Shown here: one piece after another, positions 28,901 to 38,124 of the stretch
Numbering within the stretch: position 1 is the stretch's first letter
Layout: each line of letters opens with the position of its first letter
DNA from: Litoditis marina
Lineage: Eukaryota; Nematoda; Chromadorea; Rhabditida; Rhabditidae
Direction: 5' to 3'
Assembly: GCA_964036275.1 (NCBI GenBank)
Contig: OZ038439.1
Location: forward strand, 15,050,330-15,114,329
DNA length: 64,000 nucleotides
Position numbers and translations under genes: made by a program
The notes under the pieces: generated by a model
Database searches by the model: none
Seen by the model: only the letters and a program-made list of their open reading frames with translations
What the model was told of the DNA's origin: nothing

Positions 28901-29790
28901 ATAATAGAAAATAGTGAATTTTCAAACCAAGAAAAGTTATTTTTTTGATGGTTAAACAGGAAACCGCACGCTGAGAAATCGTTGAGAACAAAAGATAACT
29001 AAGTACCTCCTGTAGAAAGATGATCAGAATATGCTTTCGGAGCATAATTCGTAATATTTGGAACTCATTTTAAAAATGTATTGAAGTTGGTAGAGATCCA
29101 TGTTGTCACATTGTATTTCACAGATCATGTGATAACTTTTCACATTTTCAGGAATTATGGTATGGGAGATTTACAAGAACGGCAGCGAACCGTATCCGGG
29201 AATGACTGTGGCGGAGGTCAACAACGGGGTCAGAGAAGGGTACAGAATGGAGATGCCAGCAGAAGTTGCCTCAGGCATCACCAGAATCATCAAGGTGAGT
29301 CCAAGTTACTGTTCATAGAAATTAAGATAATACTGTAGTTTTCAAACGAAAGTTAATAAGAAACTTTCCATCCTTAAAAACCTTTCGTTATACCTCATGA
29401 GCTATATCTAACGAGCTGCTGATGAAAATTTATTGATTGCTACGCCACATCCTCGGAAGCTCACGAGTAGATCATGAGGTATCTCATGAGAAACTCATAT
29501 GAACTGCACATGAGGGAGGGATTGGTACGCAGCGTAGACAAGGATTGAATCAGTGACCCGCTTTCATGATCGAAATTAATGTGTTTGGTTCAATACTGAT
29601 ACCAACTACAAAACAACTATATTTAAATTGAATCAATCGATATTTCCAGACCAAGTGCTGGGCTGAAAACCCAAACGATCGATATTCGATGTCTGAACTG
29701 GTGAAACACCTGCAGCGGGCCGGAAACGCCATGGAAAAGTCGCCGCGGATTTGGGCAAATACGGCACGACCTACGACACCGAAGCATTGA
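19947..29790 (+). CDS. SH2-domain non-receptor tyrosine kinase, Fer-like nematode type (gene 2)
   Basis: Exons: 19947-20018, 20306-20419, 20848-20967, 21173-21277, 26229-26288, 26955-27098, 27488-27565, 27839-27925, 28724-28865, 29152-29294, 29650-29790; 1206 nt, 401 residues. The SH2 domain starts almost at the N-terminus (WYHG, residues 13-16) with the phosphotyrosine Arg in YLVR (36). The kinase has LGEGAFGEV (130-138), VAVK Lys 156, helix-C Glu near 174, HRDIASRN (246-253), DFG (265-267), an activation-loop Tyr (275) and RWLAPE. The domain order and an SH2 intron position match the gene at 1693, so the two are paralogues. Short SH2-kinases of this kind are often sperm-expressed in C. elegans. 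Intron 4 (the gap before exon 26229) is swollen to about 5 kb by an antisense LINE. Confidence 0.88.
20385..20760 (+). repeat. Tandem triplication of the 3' half of a kinase exon
   Basis: The exon end encoding [11 protein letters not shown] plus its donor (20387-20425) is repeated in the following intron at 20554-20592 and 20719-20755, spaced 167 and 165 bases. The second copy keeps GGG|GTAGGT. The third reads GTCATGTACTGTCAGGAGAG and ends TATG|GTAAAG. The flanking parts of the units have diverged. Confidence 0.8.
22410..25487 (-). CDS. LINE ORF2: endonuclease and reverse transcriptase
   Basis: 1025 codons without a break. An N-terminal endonuclease/exonuclease/phosphatase-type domain shows [26 protein letters not shown] (near residue 230) and SSDHN (near 296). 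The reverse transcriptase shows [13 protein letters not shown] (near 646), [10 protein letters not shown] (near 703) and the catalytic FADDVKVYG (near 737). There is no RNase H after the RT. It nicks target DNA and copies the element RNA in place. The exact start is uncertain: the first Met overlaps the end of ORF1 by about 50 bases in another frame, so translation probably involves reinitiation or a frameshift. Confidence 0.93.
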   Translation of the reverse strand: MYSHFSNSFKKFPSGKLNSSPASFAKSSSFVVSQNNLLSVSPTEPNVKVTSISLCSPTSLLPSNLSPSAPTSCLSFSVSPKMSSPPTKSSLSCFMFNARSLVNKLHLFHQFVCEKQPDLVFVTETWLSSKINDSEIVSSLPYKLFRSDRGHKRGGGVCTLIRASLVVSQKSFSFKSSSDVLCFDLLDNVQLSKIRILLLYRPPNSNSAQDTSLIDLLTDLTSCASEIVIMGDFNLSIDWNTNTTTCPKSKKFLDYFESASLSQFVKDPTRLDVILDLILCSSTLITNTKCQAPFASSDHNVILFSLSFPRYPNIALPYPDFNKANFESINARLAKIDWLQVFDDFVDPSDVYKRFCTVLYSIFQVEVPLKQQKVTFDKFPIHIRSLIEQKERLFLQLQNPLQDSIYKNVCKSISHHVKRFQANQERRFAFSNFRSLFSYIRKKTKPNSDLPSFFDEGNNRCVTDKEKAIALGKYLASVFSVSSTSSAQFSTSIPFTCSMGPIYSSEVFKILRQIKPSLASTIDGIPQFVYRKCAKVLSTPLAHIFNISLMCGEVPDSWKEALVTPIPKTSIPLTVKDFRAISITAPPCKVLEKLLKIKLTKWLERFSILPQEQHGFVKGASTCSQLVDCVFDWTRAINEKKKVDVLYFDLSKAFDRVDHQKLLFKLEKLGIRGCLLAWLASYLHNRYMTVKINNCYSDRYHCTSGLPQGGVLSPLLFLVYTCDLPQLLKTHTSISVVMFADDVKVYGVFDENNSCEVRKALQKSIDNFVKWGHDWGIDVNISKSAVLRIGSNGAPEYSHQGILLSSRDTMRDLGYFIEKTLKVSHHVCTVSRKALGVLHSLFRNIALADPSILVKLYKTYVLPHLEYACQVWSPYLKKDIEKVEKVQHVFTRMLYYRVFPSDSYPASLPTYQVRLKKLGLKSLFYRRVVLDLIFAFRVFKKEIRLQGSKYWCFKPSNGRTGSFAIVSRKLNKTHFRLTSNEFFTRTADWLHKLPVELITSQNSASFKRKLRAIDVLQLLKITDVS
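25436..26107 (-). CDS. LINE ORF1: RNA-binding-type protein
   Basis: 223 residues from the ATG at 26107 ([12 protein letters not shown]). An upstream in-frame Met at 26215 would lie in flanking DNA and is not preferred. Residues about 35-80 look coiled-coil ([20 protein letters not shown]). Then comes an RRM-like stretch, [20 protein letters not shown], and a Lys/Arg-rich end. This is the usual plan of LINE ORF1 proteins, which form trimers and coat the element RNA. No zinc knuckle is seen. Confidence 0.8.
   Translation of the reverse strand: MVKRQKPSESPVSLRMQVQQEGDQNMSSQNVSGESNELVDQISILEDILKEKLDQNDKSFEILRKIRAIATHTEDVVEKHLRERSIVVAGIPEFDDSKPSQRQAKLENKMTDILDALDVECRPTAIYRMGKPTNDMGRLVKVVLPAKVFWYTALKNARNLKQSGLKDIYVRKSMTKEERQKDYETRMEVKKRNEGLQNREWCNWNGECIRISQIPSKSSPRGN
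26376..26547. repeat. C/G-run repeat with a 17-bp-arm hairpin
   Basis: Contains runs of CCCCCCACC on the left and GTGGGGGGCGG on the right. At the centre is a hairpin at 26449-26485: arm GTTACTTTCACCCCCCA, spacer TGG, exact complementary arm. It resembles the G-run repeats at 1216 and 48978 in style but shares only short words with them. Lies in intron 26289-26954 of kinase gene 2. Confidence 0.7.
29370..29535. repeat. CTCATGAG-rich inverted-repeat element, copy 2
   Basis: In the last intron of kinase gene 2. Contains ACCTCATGAGCTATATCTAA, GATCATGAGGTATCTCATGA and ends GGGATTGGTACGCAGCG, matching the ends of the other copies in inverted form. Confidence 0.6.
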
Positions 29791-30006
29791 TCAAGAGTTC
29801 AAAGATCAAAGAACGGGTTTCGCAAGCGAATGATGATCAGCACATAAACTATTAACCAGACTGTTGATTGTGTGAACAAGAAATTATGTTTTTACTATGT
29901 TTGGTACATTGTGAGCCCGTTCTATGCGTCAAAGGCCCGGGAAGATATTTTTGTAGTTCGACTAATTTTTTTTTGCACTAGCAAAATTTATTGCACCGAA
30001 TAGAAT

Positions 30007-30330
30007 CTATGCGGTGGCAGAAAGGGTTATGGTGATGATTCCGGCAGAAGTGGCGGCGTTGATAGCGGCGGTGGCGTCCGCAGGGCGGCGACAATGGCGA
30101 TCTGGATGACCAGCCTGTCCTTTTTAGGGGCACCAGCCTTTCGGGTCACCTTGGAGGAAAACGCGGCTCCGGTCTCAACAAAGCCGAACACACGCTTGGC
30201 GGTGTACTCGTTGTGGTTGGAGAACGTTGGAGGCGAATCTCTCGGCTCCGGGGTTGGAGAGCTGGTGAGTGGAGGGGCCACCGGCGGCGGACACGGCGCA
30301 TGCGAAAGGGTCGGCGGTCAGACAAGCCAT
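30007..30330 (-). pseudogene. MSP-domain (major sperm protein-like, SSP/MSD type) pseudogene
   Basis: On the minus strand, starting MACLTADPFACAVSAAGGPS, then STHQLSNPGAERF. After a frameshift with a short deletion comes NHNEYTAKRVFGFVETGAAF, then SSKVTRKAGAPKKDRLVIQ. After a second frameshift comes DATAAINAATSAGIITITLS and ATA-stop. The order and motifs (AGG.STH.L.N.GAE, NEY....VFGFV, TR.AGAPK.D.LV, SATA end) are those of short nematode sperm MSP-domain proteins. At least two frameshifts and no introns make this a pseudogene. It lies 217 bases downstream of kinase gene 2, tail to tail. The GC content is well above the surroundings. Confidence 0.8.
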
Positions 30331-30647
30331 GCCGATGAAGCTCAGGGAACTGGATCCATCTATCTACTAATCACTCAATTTTTTCTCGAGCACGTGTTTG
30401 AAGGATCATCTTCAGAGAGCACTGATCATAGGGATCAAAGATAAAAGCATGGCTTACGCAAGAGAATGATTATTAGTACATAAACTATCAACCAGACTGC
30501 TGATTTTGTGGACAAGAACAAGAAGTGTAGTTTACTTTTGTAGTTTGACTGCAACTTCAATCATGAAACTGACGCCTTATAAAAAAAGCCTCATTCCGAT
30601 AAAAGAACACATGTTAAAAACTTTTATTTCAAAAACATCATCAAAGT

Positions 30648-31692
30648 TTATCTCTTCCTCCCTCTGATATTAATGCACTTTTTCGATGTATCTCTGATCA
30701 TTAGCCGTTCGAGACCGTTGAGAGCGCCCTTCCGGTTCACGGTGTCGGAAGGTAGTGGAAAAAGAACACGGATGCACACAATTGTGGTGCTATTCGCCTG
30801 AAAACAAGAGAATCGACCCAGTCATAGTTGTAGTTTGATCAGCTTCCAGATCAAATATGGCAAACAACAATTGAAATGTACCGGAATCGAACTACGTAAC
30901 AGAATAAACAACACATGCTTAGGTTCATTGAAGTCAATGTTATTGTATTTAAAGTCAATTTTATCGTGAAAAATCAAGAATAGGTTTAGCCGTTTAGTAG
31001 GTATCAGGTTTTGTGTTTTTGCAAAAAGTATGGTTGATTTTTTTCAAGCATATCCCGCTGTGATAAAAGTAAAGAAAAACTATAGTTCGTTTCATTCCCA
31101 CTGAGACCCGTTGGCGTCGCGAAGATTTTCAAACGACTATTTCTTACCGCAGAGATGAGTATTCTGAGAATTTTTTTTGTTTACATGTTCTTATGGGACT
31201 GATGAACCGCCAACAGAGACTTGGAGTTATCTGAAAACCTCCAAAGTGGTGAAAAACAAACTGGAAAATGGATAGGCACGCTGCCAAGTCTCAGTAGGAA
31301 TGACCAGAACTATACTAAATATTTGCAATATGGCGCGAAAACTTGATGAGAAAAATGTTGAGGAGATTACTGACTAACTTTCATGTATTTGCGAACGGTC
31401 TCATTCCTTCTTTTCAAATGCTCCGAACTGCGCAGCCGAAGTTCTCGTGAAGTCTGGCCAATGTAGTGAAATCCATCCGAAAATTCGATTTCATATACGA
31501 CATTCTTCATTCGTTGAATTTCTTGGTTTCCATATTTTTCGAACGTCGAAGACCATTTTTGTGCAAATAATTTGTTGACCTTTCCAGTAGTATAGTTCGC
31601 AATCGGTTTTCTTTGAAAATTGTTAGTCAGGAGCGAGCGAGTTTTGTTAGTGAAATTTCTGAAAACACAACAATTGAAACAGAGATAAACAT
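30648..31692 (-). CDS. GIY-YIG nuclease-like domain protein (5' end uncertain)
   Basis: Two good exons on the minus strand: 31379-31658 (after GTTTTCAG, ending AAA|GTTAGT) and 30648-30797 (after TTTTCAG, ending TAA). They join in phase. The first holds NVVYEIEFSDGFHYIGQTSR, then ELRLRSSEHLKRR, the GIY-YIG core (VYEI, YIG, catalytic-type Arg and following His). The second encodes ANSTTIVCIRVLFPLPSDTV and a basic tail. AATAAA on the minus strand is at 30623-30628. The first exon(s) are not resolved; an ATG at 31692 would need read-through of the acceptor. The domain resembles the endonuclease part of Penelope-like elements and related host genes; there is no reverse transcriptase nearby. It may be a host gene or an element remnant. 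Confidence 0.6.
31081..31314. repeat. MITE with TIR ATTCCTACTGAGACTCCTAC, copy 3
   Basis: TATAGTTCGTTTCATTCCCA, then CTGAGACC, at the left; AAGTCTCAGTAGGAATGACC, then AGAACTATA, at the right. In the intron of the GIY-YIG gene. Confidence 0.75.
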
Positions 31693-31699
31693 ACAACTA

Positions 31700-32801
31700 A
31701 GAAAGGGGTTAGAGAATACTGAGTTTGAACATGTCGCTTTGAAAGATTAGGATAAATAACAACTGTTCATTTAGAGTTTTGAGAGGCAAAAACTATTACT
31801 GAGCTCACATAAATATTCACAACTGTTGAAAGTAAGCAGGATAGATTAATGTCCCAACCTCAAAATACTGCGATTTAGAAGCATTATATTTCCACAAAAA
31901 GAGCAAGATGTTTATTTTGAAGGGTGTTATGGGGCTATTTGGTATTGGGTTTTGTATTAGTTCTTGTATTCTTGTTTGTTGATTTTATATAACAACCAAT
32001 GAAACATTGTGCAAACAATGATGAAAGCGGGGCTCAAAGTTACTGAAAATGTGATTCCTATCCGGAGTCAAGTTGAGCGTAAAAGGTGCGGGCACGCAAA
32101 CTATAACTATCGATTCTTGTATTTGGAGAAGTTCACGTGTTGGAACATAAATAATATTGTGATTTCCAATAATTGAGACAACACGAGAGTTTTAGTTTTA
32201 TACATTGTTTTAGCATGAGAATGGTGCACAATTTAGAAACTACCTGTTAAACGCACGTTTGTTGAGATGTTAGGCTGGTTCATTTGGTATTCAGAGCGAA
32301 AACTTGATAAAAAAATAAAAACAAAGTTATCACGGCAAAATATAACATTTACAACGTTCTGCATAATAACTGCGACAGTAGTTCGAAAGATACCTGTTAA
32401 ATGCAAGTTTGTTCAAATTTGTGAGTGATGTGAGTAAAAACGACCGCATACGATCGGGTGAGTAACGAAAATGAAATTTCACTTCGAAACTATTTTGCAT
32501 GAACACACGTCTTGAAACGTGGTAAACTTAATCTTTGATTCCAAAGATCAAAAAGGATTCTTGTATTGCTTCTTGTATTGCTTGTATTGATACGAATATG
32601 AAGAACATCCCTGTGTTGAACGTTTCAGTAATCTTGTGATACTTTTCATTTTTTTTTCATTATTCATTGAACAAAAACTTCACAGTGGTTGTAAATCCAC
32701 TAGAAACAGGCAATTTACAACAGAACACATTCTAACAAACTGTTATGCACATAATATGTTCTAGGTACAACGAACTTAGCACTCTCGAGTACAATATTCT
32801 G
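31700..32801. other. No gene seen
   Basis: AT-rich DNA between the GIY-YIG gene and the first Sre gene. It may hide the missing 5' exon of the GIY-YIG gene, but I find no ATG with a convincing donor in phase. A GAAACTACCTGTTAAACGCA / GAAAGATACCTGTTAAATGC pair at about 32236 and 32385 is a short direct repeat. Confidence 0.4.
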
Positions 32802-35800
32802 TCATTTCCAACTGTTTGCAAGTTGGTTGAAATAGATATCGTTCTCTTCCTTCTGTTTTGGGAACATGACGACAGTGTGGGTACGCTGCGGATATATCGA
32901 TCGACGACGCCACTGAAAAGAATCACAAATTGATCTACGGATAAGAAAAACATTAATGAAATATATTAAAATATTCATTGACACACATGTGAGTTCAAAG
33001 GTTGAATACGTGAAGAAAGCGACAATTTCGACAGTCCCAGGCGAAATGTGTTCCGATTGGTGGCAATTAGTGAACAGACAGAGATAAAGTATAAGTATGT
33101 CCGAAACTTTCGTTAATAAATGTTTTTGTTTCAATTAGTTCAGGTTCATACCGTGGCTCAACATAGTGATTGGTAAAAGTTGCTGTAGGTGAAACACAGT
33201 GAAATATACACTATCTGTTGGTCAATAGGACAGTCACGTGAAACATGGTAAACACAGCAGAACTCAGAAACGTGCAATGACAGAGTGCACGATGCCTCAT
33301 CAGAATGCTAACTTCACGTGACTATTCAATTTACTTGTAGTGTACATCAAAAAACGCTAACCATACTCAGCAGCGCGTCTTTCCAAACAGTATTGTAGGA
33401 GAAGATGAATACACAGACACTGATACTGTACCTGAAATAGGATTGCGAAGATGATCAATGGTTTGAAGAGAGGGAGTAATGTACAACTGCCCTCCATTCT
33501 GGTCGAAAATAGGTTGAGAATAACCTTTGGGGGTGATTGTACACCATGCTCAATTACTGCAGGCTTGGGTTGAGTGGGGGGTGAGTGTATATTTTTCGCA
33601 AAAGAAGCTCTCTCACATTATGTTTTCCTCCTACTCTCCTTTCTTTACTAAGGTTTTTGTTCCAGCTACTTTAGCATAATCTGAAACAGTTTTCGATCCC
33701 TCAGAAATATTTAATCTTTTTCAGTAACAAGTTAATGGATAAACGTAGTGCAGCAAATTGGAGGTGATGATTTTGCAATTGTCCATTAATAGTTTATGAC
33801 TTTCCGGGTGTGTTGAAGCTGCATAACAGTTCTCACTTTCCGCGATTCTCAATTTATAGCTGTCAGTGTTGTCGATATTTCGACCTACCCGATCAGTGAA
33901 TATGCAAATAATAGTTGCAGTATGTTGTACCATTTGGTGTGTGAAAATTGCTCGATACTACACAAAATGGTTCCCACGAATATGGAGAAAATAATACACA
34001 AAACGGTACCGATTTTGAAGAGCTGTAACAAGAACATGTAAAACCTGTCCTGATGACAATACGTTATCGTCAAATGAGAAAAAAAAACTAGAAAACTGAA
34101 ACTGTTATACAAAAACACGATGCGTGTATGAACAAGCGCAACCAATTGTTGATAATTGTTGATACTCTCTTGGAATAACAACAGAGATCCGGTAGCTATA
34201 CACGAGAAGTAAATGGAATAGTCACATAAATTTCTGATGACGCATCGTGCACTTTTTCATTGCACGTTTCTGAGTTGCTGTGTTTAACACTTTCACGTGG
34301 CTAAGCCATTGACTAATGTTTTGTGCACAACATTGTACAACATTTTATCCTACAGTTCATTCTTATTGTGGCTTAGAACATGTACAGTTTACCATTATAA
34401 ATTGAACCCACAGCTGTAATTCTGCAGTTTTCCATGATCTGATATCTCTGGCTCAGTGAATACTGGAAGGTCATTCGCATTTCCAAGTGTAAGAATTGTG
34501 AGTTCCACCTGTCTAACACAATACAGGCCTAAAATACAGATGACGTGTGCATGACGATAAATAGAATTTAGTAACTAGCAGCTGACATAAATTTTACTCA
34601 GAAGTACAAAACGTGTATATCACGTGAGTGAAACTTGTATATTGTTATATACGTTCTACAAGGAGAATAATAGATTAGTGTGCAGCTGAAATGAGTAGAA
34701 GCTTTCAACTTTATTCAAACATGAATGGGTTCCACGCAACGTTTCGAGTAGGGGATTTGGAGATATTTTGGAAATATTCTAGAATAATTACTGCTGTTAC
34801 TACAATTTCAAAGTATGATAAACATGCAAAATAAACTTATCACAAACGCAGCGATGTTCAGCACAACAAACAGTAGGAAGTGAACAATCACAGGTATCAG
34901 TTCTGAAAAAGGTTATTATGAGTCCTGAGTGTTTCCCCTACGGACGGCGTACCAATCCTTCCAACCTAATGTGAAGTTAATATGAGTTTCTCATGATATT
35001 CTCAACAGAAGCTCGAGAACTATAGCTCATGAGGTAGAGTACAGAGTATTAGTGGTATACGTTCGCTTTTCTCATGACTGTCTAGTTTGGTACAGTAGTT
35101 TCCATCTGATACCTCAACTAATCTATAGGTGATTCTGAACCATGATAATCTTTCTATATTGTTTAGGTTATTTGCATCTCAAAAGATCATTAGCAAAAAC
35201 TCGTAATTGATGGTTATCAATGCCGTAAATTGTACACGTTCTGCAGATCAGAGGTGAAGTTTAGACACTGCATAATTACAATAATCTTCGGCATCAAGAT
35301 TATGCGATTTTTCAACATTGTGAATATTTGTTGCAACTAGAGTATGGTCGGGAACTAACCCCACTAGCTGGGTATACGGTAAAGGATACCGTGGCGCAAT
35401 ATGAATTTTTTTTTCAGAATAGACGGTTCCTGTTCCGTTCATTTCCACTACTACAGGCGGTGTAGCAATCCTTTCAACCTCATGAGGAACTCATGAACAC
35501 TTCACGAGCAATTCTCCAGCCACTAATGTTGTCTCATAGCTATCAATAGAATCTCATGAGCGATTCGTGAGCTCATGGGGTATCCCATGAGCTTTTCGAG
35601 GAATTGCTACCGCGCCAGTGTATCTTACCGACAGGTTCGAAAACATACCAAAAACAAAAACCAACGCGGCCACCGCGCTCCAAACAAACATGGCGAACCA
35701 CAGCAGAATTCCGATCCACCGTCTCTGCTTATGCTCATAGTCGTCTTTTAGCAACGTTGCCACGGCCCGTTCTATCATTACGAATGGAGCACAATAGAAG

Positions 35801-36994
35801 GAAACCAGGTTCATACAAACGCGAACCACACAGATAGTTATGAAGAAGGTGTTCTCCTCTAGTTGGTCTGAAACTTGTTCATTTCATAATTAGGGTCTAA
35901 ACTTTATTACGAAGACCATCGCATAGGCAAAACATATTTTCGATTCCAATATGACATGTTTGAGAAGCTCTTCACCGAGTTCTGACTGTGGTTTTGAGAA
36001 GAAGTGCCACGGGCTCGCAAAAGAGCTGAAAGTGGTGGTGCACGATCTCTGACCTACTGCCGACTAATTCTATGGTTTTGTGGAAATCTCCTAGTCCGTG
36101 CAGTTGTTATCTGACAATGCATAGTAATGTCTGAACTCGAAAACTTGCCATCCGTAAAGTTTAGTTGCAAACTGATAATTGCAATTCTGAGACCCATTGA
36201 CAAAAAATACTGCTCGAATACTCCACGCATAACACGTGTTACATTCACGTGATATTGCGGAATGACATAGTTTAGATAATAAGTGAAAGAGCTGATGAAG
36301 AAGCTGGAAATGTACAGTTTGATAAATTTTATGCTGATCGGTTTTCTCATTTTTTGATTCTGAGAACTCTAAACTCCTAGAAAGCGCTGGTCGCAAACTA
36401 ATGATTGATTTTATTTGAGACAACGACAAGTGTAACTCTAGGTACTGTATAGTGAGCGTAAATTTGATAATCACGTGGATTTATCTTTCTGATTCGTGCT
36501 TTTTGTCATTGCACGTTTCTGAGTTCTGCGGTGTTTAACATGTTCCACGTGACTGAGTTACGTGAGCTGCGTTTGGCGGGACCTAACATCTCTGAACCTC
36601 CATGGAGACTGTCGTGGCAAGTCTCGTATGGCGACTGTCTGCCTGCTCGCCAGACAGTCGCCATTTTGAGTGTCGCCACACTGTTGCATGGCAAGACTTA
36701 GCACATATTGGCCGGCGTAAATCGAATCAATAGTGAATAGATATGGAGAGAAGGGTATCTGTTCATGAGATGTATTGTTTTTAACTACGCGAATGACACT
36801 TCCTAGTGCATTCATTTTGAGCCTGCTCCTGGGACGTACGACAGTCACCATGGAAGTTCAGAGATATGTCCAAGCTTTCAAAACCTCAAAACTCACTTTA
36901 TAACTATGAGTACGAGTTCAACTATCAATAAAAATTCTATAACATGATCATCTCCTGGCTCCTCGGTTCTGTTCAGACTGCCAATGTGAATCAT
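32802..36994 (-). CDS. Sre-family seven-transmembrane chemoreceptor, paralogue 1
   Basis: Exons on the minus strand: 36897-36994, 36149-36303, 35649-35867, 34844-34902, 34412-34528, 33889-34022, 33362-33431, 32802-32912; 963 nt, 320 residues. It starts MIHIGSLNRTEEPGDDHVIE. Family marks: FYCAPFVMIERAVATLLKDD with Y following (third helix region, ERxxATxxxxDYE), SLSQRYQIMENCRITA, and a cytoplasmic tail WRRRSIYPQRT ... KQKEENDIYFNQL. About seven hydrophobic segments. Every exon length except one equals that of the gene at 49315. Two donors are unusual: GC at 36147-36148, and a GT three bases upstream of the expected site at exon 4. A TTTGACTTCAG precedes the ATG directly. Presumed chemosensory receptor at ciliated neuron membranes. 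Confidence 0.88.
33232..33323 (-). repeat. TCACGTGA-ended short repeat, copy 3
   Basis: AGTCACGTGAAACATGG ... CAGCAGAACTCAGAAACGTG ... CATCAGAATGCTAACTTCAC, then GTGACT. The best-preserved inverted ends of the family. In the last intron of Sre paralogue 1. Confidence 0.8.
34220..34302 (+). repeat. TCACGTGA-ended short repeat, copy 4
   Basis: AGTCACATAAATTTCTGATG ... GCACGTTTCTGAGTTGCTGT ... CACTTTCACGTGGCT. Within the intron 34023-34411 of Sre paralogue 1. Confidence 0.7.
34941..35099. repeat. CTCATGAG-rich inverted-repeat element, copy 3
   Basis: Left end CGGACGGCGTACCAATCC; inside AGTTTCTCATGATATTCTCA and ATAGCTCATGAGGTAG. The right end has decayed. In the intron 34903-35648 of Sre paralogue 1. 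Confidence 0.55.
35456..35616. repeat. CTCATGAG-rich inverted-repeat element, copy 4
   Basis: GGCGGTGTAGCAATCC at the left and GGAATTGCTACCGCGCC at the right. The interior has five or more TCATGAG words. It lies in the same intron as copy 3 and is the best-preserved copy. Confidence 0.75.
36469..36554 (+). repeat. TCACGTGA-ended short repeat, copy 5
   Basis: ATCACGTGGATTTATC ... GCACGTTTCTGAGTTCTGCG ... CATGTTCCACGTGACT, in the first intron of Sre paralogue 1. Confidence 0.7.
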
Positions 36995-37600
36995 CTGAAG
37001 TCAAAATAGAAACGATAGATATTATTTGTAAAATGATGCAATGTTTACATATAGATGCGGTCATGCATGTTACACCAAACAAAAAATTGACGAAGTCAAA
37101 CAACTGTAGTAAATAGCATCGATCAAAATAGGTGAGGTTCACTAGTAGCTGAGGTTCAAAAAGTGTGCGAAAACGTTTTCAAGATTTCGTTTCAAGAACG
37201 AGTTACCGAACAAAGTGTTCTAAGAAAAACTTGGAGATAGCTAACATATACCAAGTGAGCAGGTTTTTTTTCCGATTCTCTGAAAATGAGAGAAAGGTGA
37301 AAATTATAATTTATATGATATGAAATGAAATGAGAAGAAAGTCTGCAAAGTTTGCTCCACGCACCTGTAATCTGCAGTAGTACGTTAAAAGTTAGTTACA
37401 AACTGATTTCGCAGAAATGAAACGTCCGACATCGCTGACTAGTTAACTTTCAGTCTCAGAGGGTTCAACCCCATCAAAACTGTAGTTTGAATTCGATACA
37501 AGCCATAATTTGCGTATTTTAATCGGAAAGTAACGGGATCAAGCTACAAACACATCATGATAGCATAACATGTACCGTATAAGCTGTTCTGGGGGAGAAA
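36995..37600. other. Upstream region of Sre paralogue 1, no gene seen
   Basis: AT-rich sequence without exons or known repeats; it should contain the promoter of the receptor gene, but no motif stands out. Confidence 0.4.
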
Positions 37601-37604
37601 ACAA

Positions 37605-37830
37605 GTTTCGGGGGCCGAGTGGTCAGGTGGTTAGCGTTTGGCTGTCGCTCCACAAACCTGGGTTCGATCCCCGCTCGCCGCGGTTCTACATGGCGGACCG
37701 CATGAGCTGGTTACAAAGCTTACCCATGCCTATCTCCACCCCTCTACTGACAGTCCTTCTACGTTTGATATGTGATTTGTGTGTGATTATGTAATTCTCT
37801 CAATAAAGCAATACACGGCTGAAATAGTTG
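37605..37830 (+). repeat. tRNA-derived SINE-like element
   Basis: GGGGGCCGAGTGGTCAGGTG with an A-box-like TGGTTAGCG and a B-box-like GGGTTCGATCCCC. The anticodon stem-loop would be too long (GTTTG ... CAAAC around 12 bases), so it is not a working tRNA. A non-tRNA body follows (GAGCTGGTTACAAAGCTTAC ... TCTCTCAATAAAGCAATAC). Confidence 0.55.
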
Positions 37831-37907
37831 CCGTAAAAGATTATTATTAACTTCCTTGTGTGGAATAATATCGAAAACCTTTTCGAGAAGACTTTGTGTT
37901 TATAAGA

Positions 37908-38124
37908 TGACTAGCGATAAATGATTTTGTAATTAGTTCGCCACGGTGCCCTTTTTGATACAAAAAAGTTTCTCAAAGTCTGACGTCTGATCATTTTGAA
38001 CCAAGTTCTGGGTGTTTTAGTGCCGCCGCGTCTGATAGGCGTGCGCGCACGTCATTATCGATTATTAAAGCAGCCGCTGCGCGGCTGTCAATAGTTTTGG
38101 GCTGAGCAATCAGATTTACTAGTG
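37908..38124 (+). repeat. Left segment of a composite GC-rich repeat, copy 1
   Basis: GACTAGCGATAAATGATTTT, then GTAATTAG and CCACGGTGCCCTTTTT, GTGCCGCCGCG, GTGCGCGCACGTCATTATCG. The same order occurs at 43076-43255, directly after the unit at 40467-43075. Confidence 0.75.

Noticed and set aside
37617..37690. Functional tRNA gene
   Set aside because: A and B boxes are present, but the anticodon loop would be about 12 bases and the acceptor arm pairs poorly; a tRNA-derived repeat is more likely.
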